Origin: an uncultured Oscillospiraceae bacterium
GTDB lineage: Bacteria; Bacillota; Clostridia; Oscillospirales; Oscillospiraceae
Length of the DNA stretch: 6,885 bases
Assembly: GCA_934573945.1 (NCBI GenBank)
Contig: CAKTMQ010000090.1
Span: forward strand, 1 to 6,885
Direction: 5' to 3'
Positions 5,483-6,885 of the stretch are shown here, piece by piece. The translations under genes and the position numbers were made by a program. The first letter of the stretch is position 1. Every line of letters starts with the position of its first letter. The notes beneath the pieces were generated by a model. That model saw only the letters and a program-made list of their open reading frames with translations. It was not told the DNA's origin and did no database searches.

Positions 5483-5887
5483 TTACGCCTGTACCCGTGC
5501 CAGCTTATCCTGGCACTTCTGCAAAAACCGGGCGTTGTCGATAATGGCGCGGGTATGTGTCCCCTCGCCGATCAACCCCTCGGCGTCGCTGGCGGTGATC
5601 TTGAAGGTGATCATCTTCCCGTTTGCCGAGATGTCCGTCACCTCGGCGGTAGCCGTCACCTTCATGCCCACCGGCGTGGGCGCCAGATGACTGGAGGCGA
5701 TCTCCACACCCACGGTGCCCTTGCCCTCCGGCAACTCGTTCTGCACACACCACATGGCGGCGCATTCCATCATGCCCATCATAAAGGGCGTGCCGAACAC
5801 CTCCAGTCCGCCGGAACCGACGGCCTTGGCGGTCATCTCCGATGTCACGGTCTTTTCCACGGTATAGGTCATGCCGATCTCGATCAT
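5483..5887 (-). CDS. Hotdog-fold thioesterase, fluoroacetyl-CoA thioesterase (FlK)-like
   Basis: The 134-residue single-domain protein matches the FlK-like thioesterase family, which hydrolyses small acyl-CoA thioesters in the cytoplasm. The FlK catalytic residues are Thr42, Glu50 and His76. Here Thr33 and Glu41 (GTPFMMGMMECAA) and His67 (SSHLAPTPVG) occur with the same spacings of 8 and 26 residues, so the site looks intact. The rest (VTATAEVTDISANGKMITFKITA, split by strands) fits hotdog beta-strands. AGGAGG at 5895-5900 lies 7 bases upstream of the ATG. The gene follows the polyamine-binding protein gene by 44 bases with no terminator between, so it may end that operon. The natural substrate is unknown; most family members have no role in fluoroacetate resistance. 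Confidence 0.85.
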   Translation of the reverse strand: MIEIGMTYTVEKTVTSEMTAKAVGSGGLEVFGTPFMMGMMECAAMWCVQNELPEGKGTVGVEIASSHLAPTPVGMKVTATAEVTDISANGKMITFKITASDAEGLIGEGTHTRAIIDNARFLQKCQDKLARVQA

Positions 5888-5931
5888 AGGAAAGCCTCCT
5901 CTTCTCTGTGTGTGTCATGTCCGGCGGCGGG

Positions 5932-6885
5932 TCAGATGCCCAGCCGCGTCCACAGGTCGTTATAGAATGTCAGCGTTCTGGGCGGCAGGTTGATGTACAG
6001 CTCGCAGCGCTCCAGCACATCCGCCGGCGCCGCCATGATCTGATAGATCTCCGGATCCAGAGGCTCCTCGTACTCCTCCTCATAGTAGGCGGGGTACTCC
6101 TCCAGCGCCTCGGCGTTGGGAGAGGCGTACCAGATATAGTCCATGTTGGCCAGATTGGCGTCGGTGGAAGCGATGAAGTTGATCCACTCCTCCGCCTCAG
6201 CCATATGCTGGCTGGACTTCAGCACGCACATGGCATCCACGAACCAGTTGGATCCCTCCTCCGGCACCACGAACGCCAGATCCTCGTTGTTCTCCAGCAT
6301 GGTCAGATAGTCGCCGGCATAGTACATGGCGATAGCCGCGTTGCCGCCCTCCATCTTGCCGAAGATCTCGTCCATCACAAACGCCTGATACACGCCCTTC
6401 TCCTTGGCTTCGTAGATCAGCTGGAAGGCCTCCTCCAGCTGCGCCTCGTCGGTGGTGTTGATGTCATAGCCCAGATAGCACAGGGCAGCCATCAGCGCAT
6501 CCCGGGAGTTGTTGATCATCAGCACCTGCCCGGCGTACTGCTCGTCGAACATGGCGCCCCAGCTGGTAATGGGCTCGTCCACCATGGCGGTATTGTAGAT
6601 AATACCCACGGTGCCCCAGGTATAGGGCACAGTGTACCGGTTCTCCGGGTCGAAGCTCAGTCCCTTGTACTGGTCGTCGATCAGCGCATAGTTGGGGATG
6701 TGGCTGTAATCCAGCTCCGCCAGCATATCCTCTTCAATAAGCCGCCCGATCATATAGTCGGAGGGCACGATCACGTCGAAGTCCGCGCCGCCCATCTTGA
6801 TGAGGGAGTACAGCGCCTCGTTGCTCTCGGCGGTCTGATAGTTGACGCGGATGCCGGTCTCCTCCTCGAACTGAGTGATCAGATC
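5932..6885 (-). CDS. potD: Spermidine/putrescine ABC transporter substrate-binding protein (N-terminus outside window)
   Basis: The frame is open to the right edge, giving 317 visible residues. The Met at 6795 is internal, because PotD-like sequence (QFEEETGIRVNYQTAESNEA) continues upstream of it. Other family segments are 'DFDVIVPSDYMI', 'YTVPYTWGTVGIIYN', 'SWGAMFDEQYAGQVLMINNS', 'GYDINTTDEAQLEEA', 'GNAAIAMYYAGDYLTML', 'VVPEEGSNWFVDAMCVLKSS' and 'AEEWINFIASTDANLANMDYI'. These align along the whole mature part of E. coli PotD, a periplasmic-type binding protein delivering polyamines to the PotABC importer. In a Gram-positive it should be a lipoprotein, but the signal region is not in the window, and a PotC-PotD fusion cannot be excluded. 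The permease and ATPase genes are expected just upstream, to the right. Confidence 0.92.
   Translation of the reverse strand, partial: DLITQFEEETGIRVNYQTAESNEALYSLIKMGGADFDVIVPSDYMIGRLIEEDMLAELDYSHIPNYALIDDQYKGLSFDPENRYTVPYTWGTVGIIYNTAMVDEPITSWGAMFDEQYAGQVLMINNSRDALMAALCYLGYDINTTDEAQLEEAFQLIYEAKEKGVYQAFVMDEIFGKMEGGNAAIAMYYAGDYLTMLENNEDLAFVVPEEGSNWFVDAMCVLKSSQHMAEAEEWINFIASTDANLANMDYIWYASPNAEALEEYPAYYEEEYEEPLDPEIYQIMAAPADVLERCELYINLPPRTLTFYNDLWTRLGI

Overview
The window looks like chromosomal DNA from a GC-rich member of the Clostridia, plausibly Oscillospiraceae-like. This rests on a clearly Gram-positive gene set (ribonuclease M5, a ComEC-HolA operon, strong AGGAGG-type ribosome binding sites, a CCA-encoding tRNA gene) combined with high GC coding sequence. 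The genus cannot be fixed from the sequence alone.

Layout from right to left, since nearly all genes are on the minus strand. The right edge holds most of a polyamine-binding lipoprotein of the PotD type, cut by the window end. After 44 bases comes a small hotdog thioesterase of the fluoroacetyl-CoA thioesterase (FlK) type with its catalytic triad intact, and then a strong hairpin terminator. A near-consensus promoter (TTGTGC-17-TATAAT) starts the next unit: comEC (DNA uptake channel), holA (DNA polymerase III delta) and rnmV (5S rRNA maturase). The three overlap by 14 and 4 bases and are almost certainly co-transcribed. A long imperfect hairpin follows rnmV.

The 640-base gap from 841 to 1481 is the unusual part. 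It holds one intact tRNA-Pro(UGG) gene on the minus strand with its own promoter and a perfect 17-bp terminator stem. Upstream of it, in the same orientation, are two tRNA-Pro-like 5' halves. These keep acceptor, D-arm and anticodon loop features but lose the tRNA match just after the anticodon loop. A second promoter-like sequence (TTGCAA-17-TAAGAT) lies upstream of these halves, together with short direct repeats. The pattern suggests a repeatedly used integration site at a tRNA gene, or a tRNA-like non-coding transcript.

On the other side of the tRNA gene, convergent with it, is the 3' part of a Schlafen/AlbA-type ATP-binding regulator gene. It is visibly less GC-rich than the other genes and may be the edge of an accessory element. 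No CRISPR array, insertion sequence or complete integrase gene is visible.
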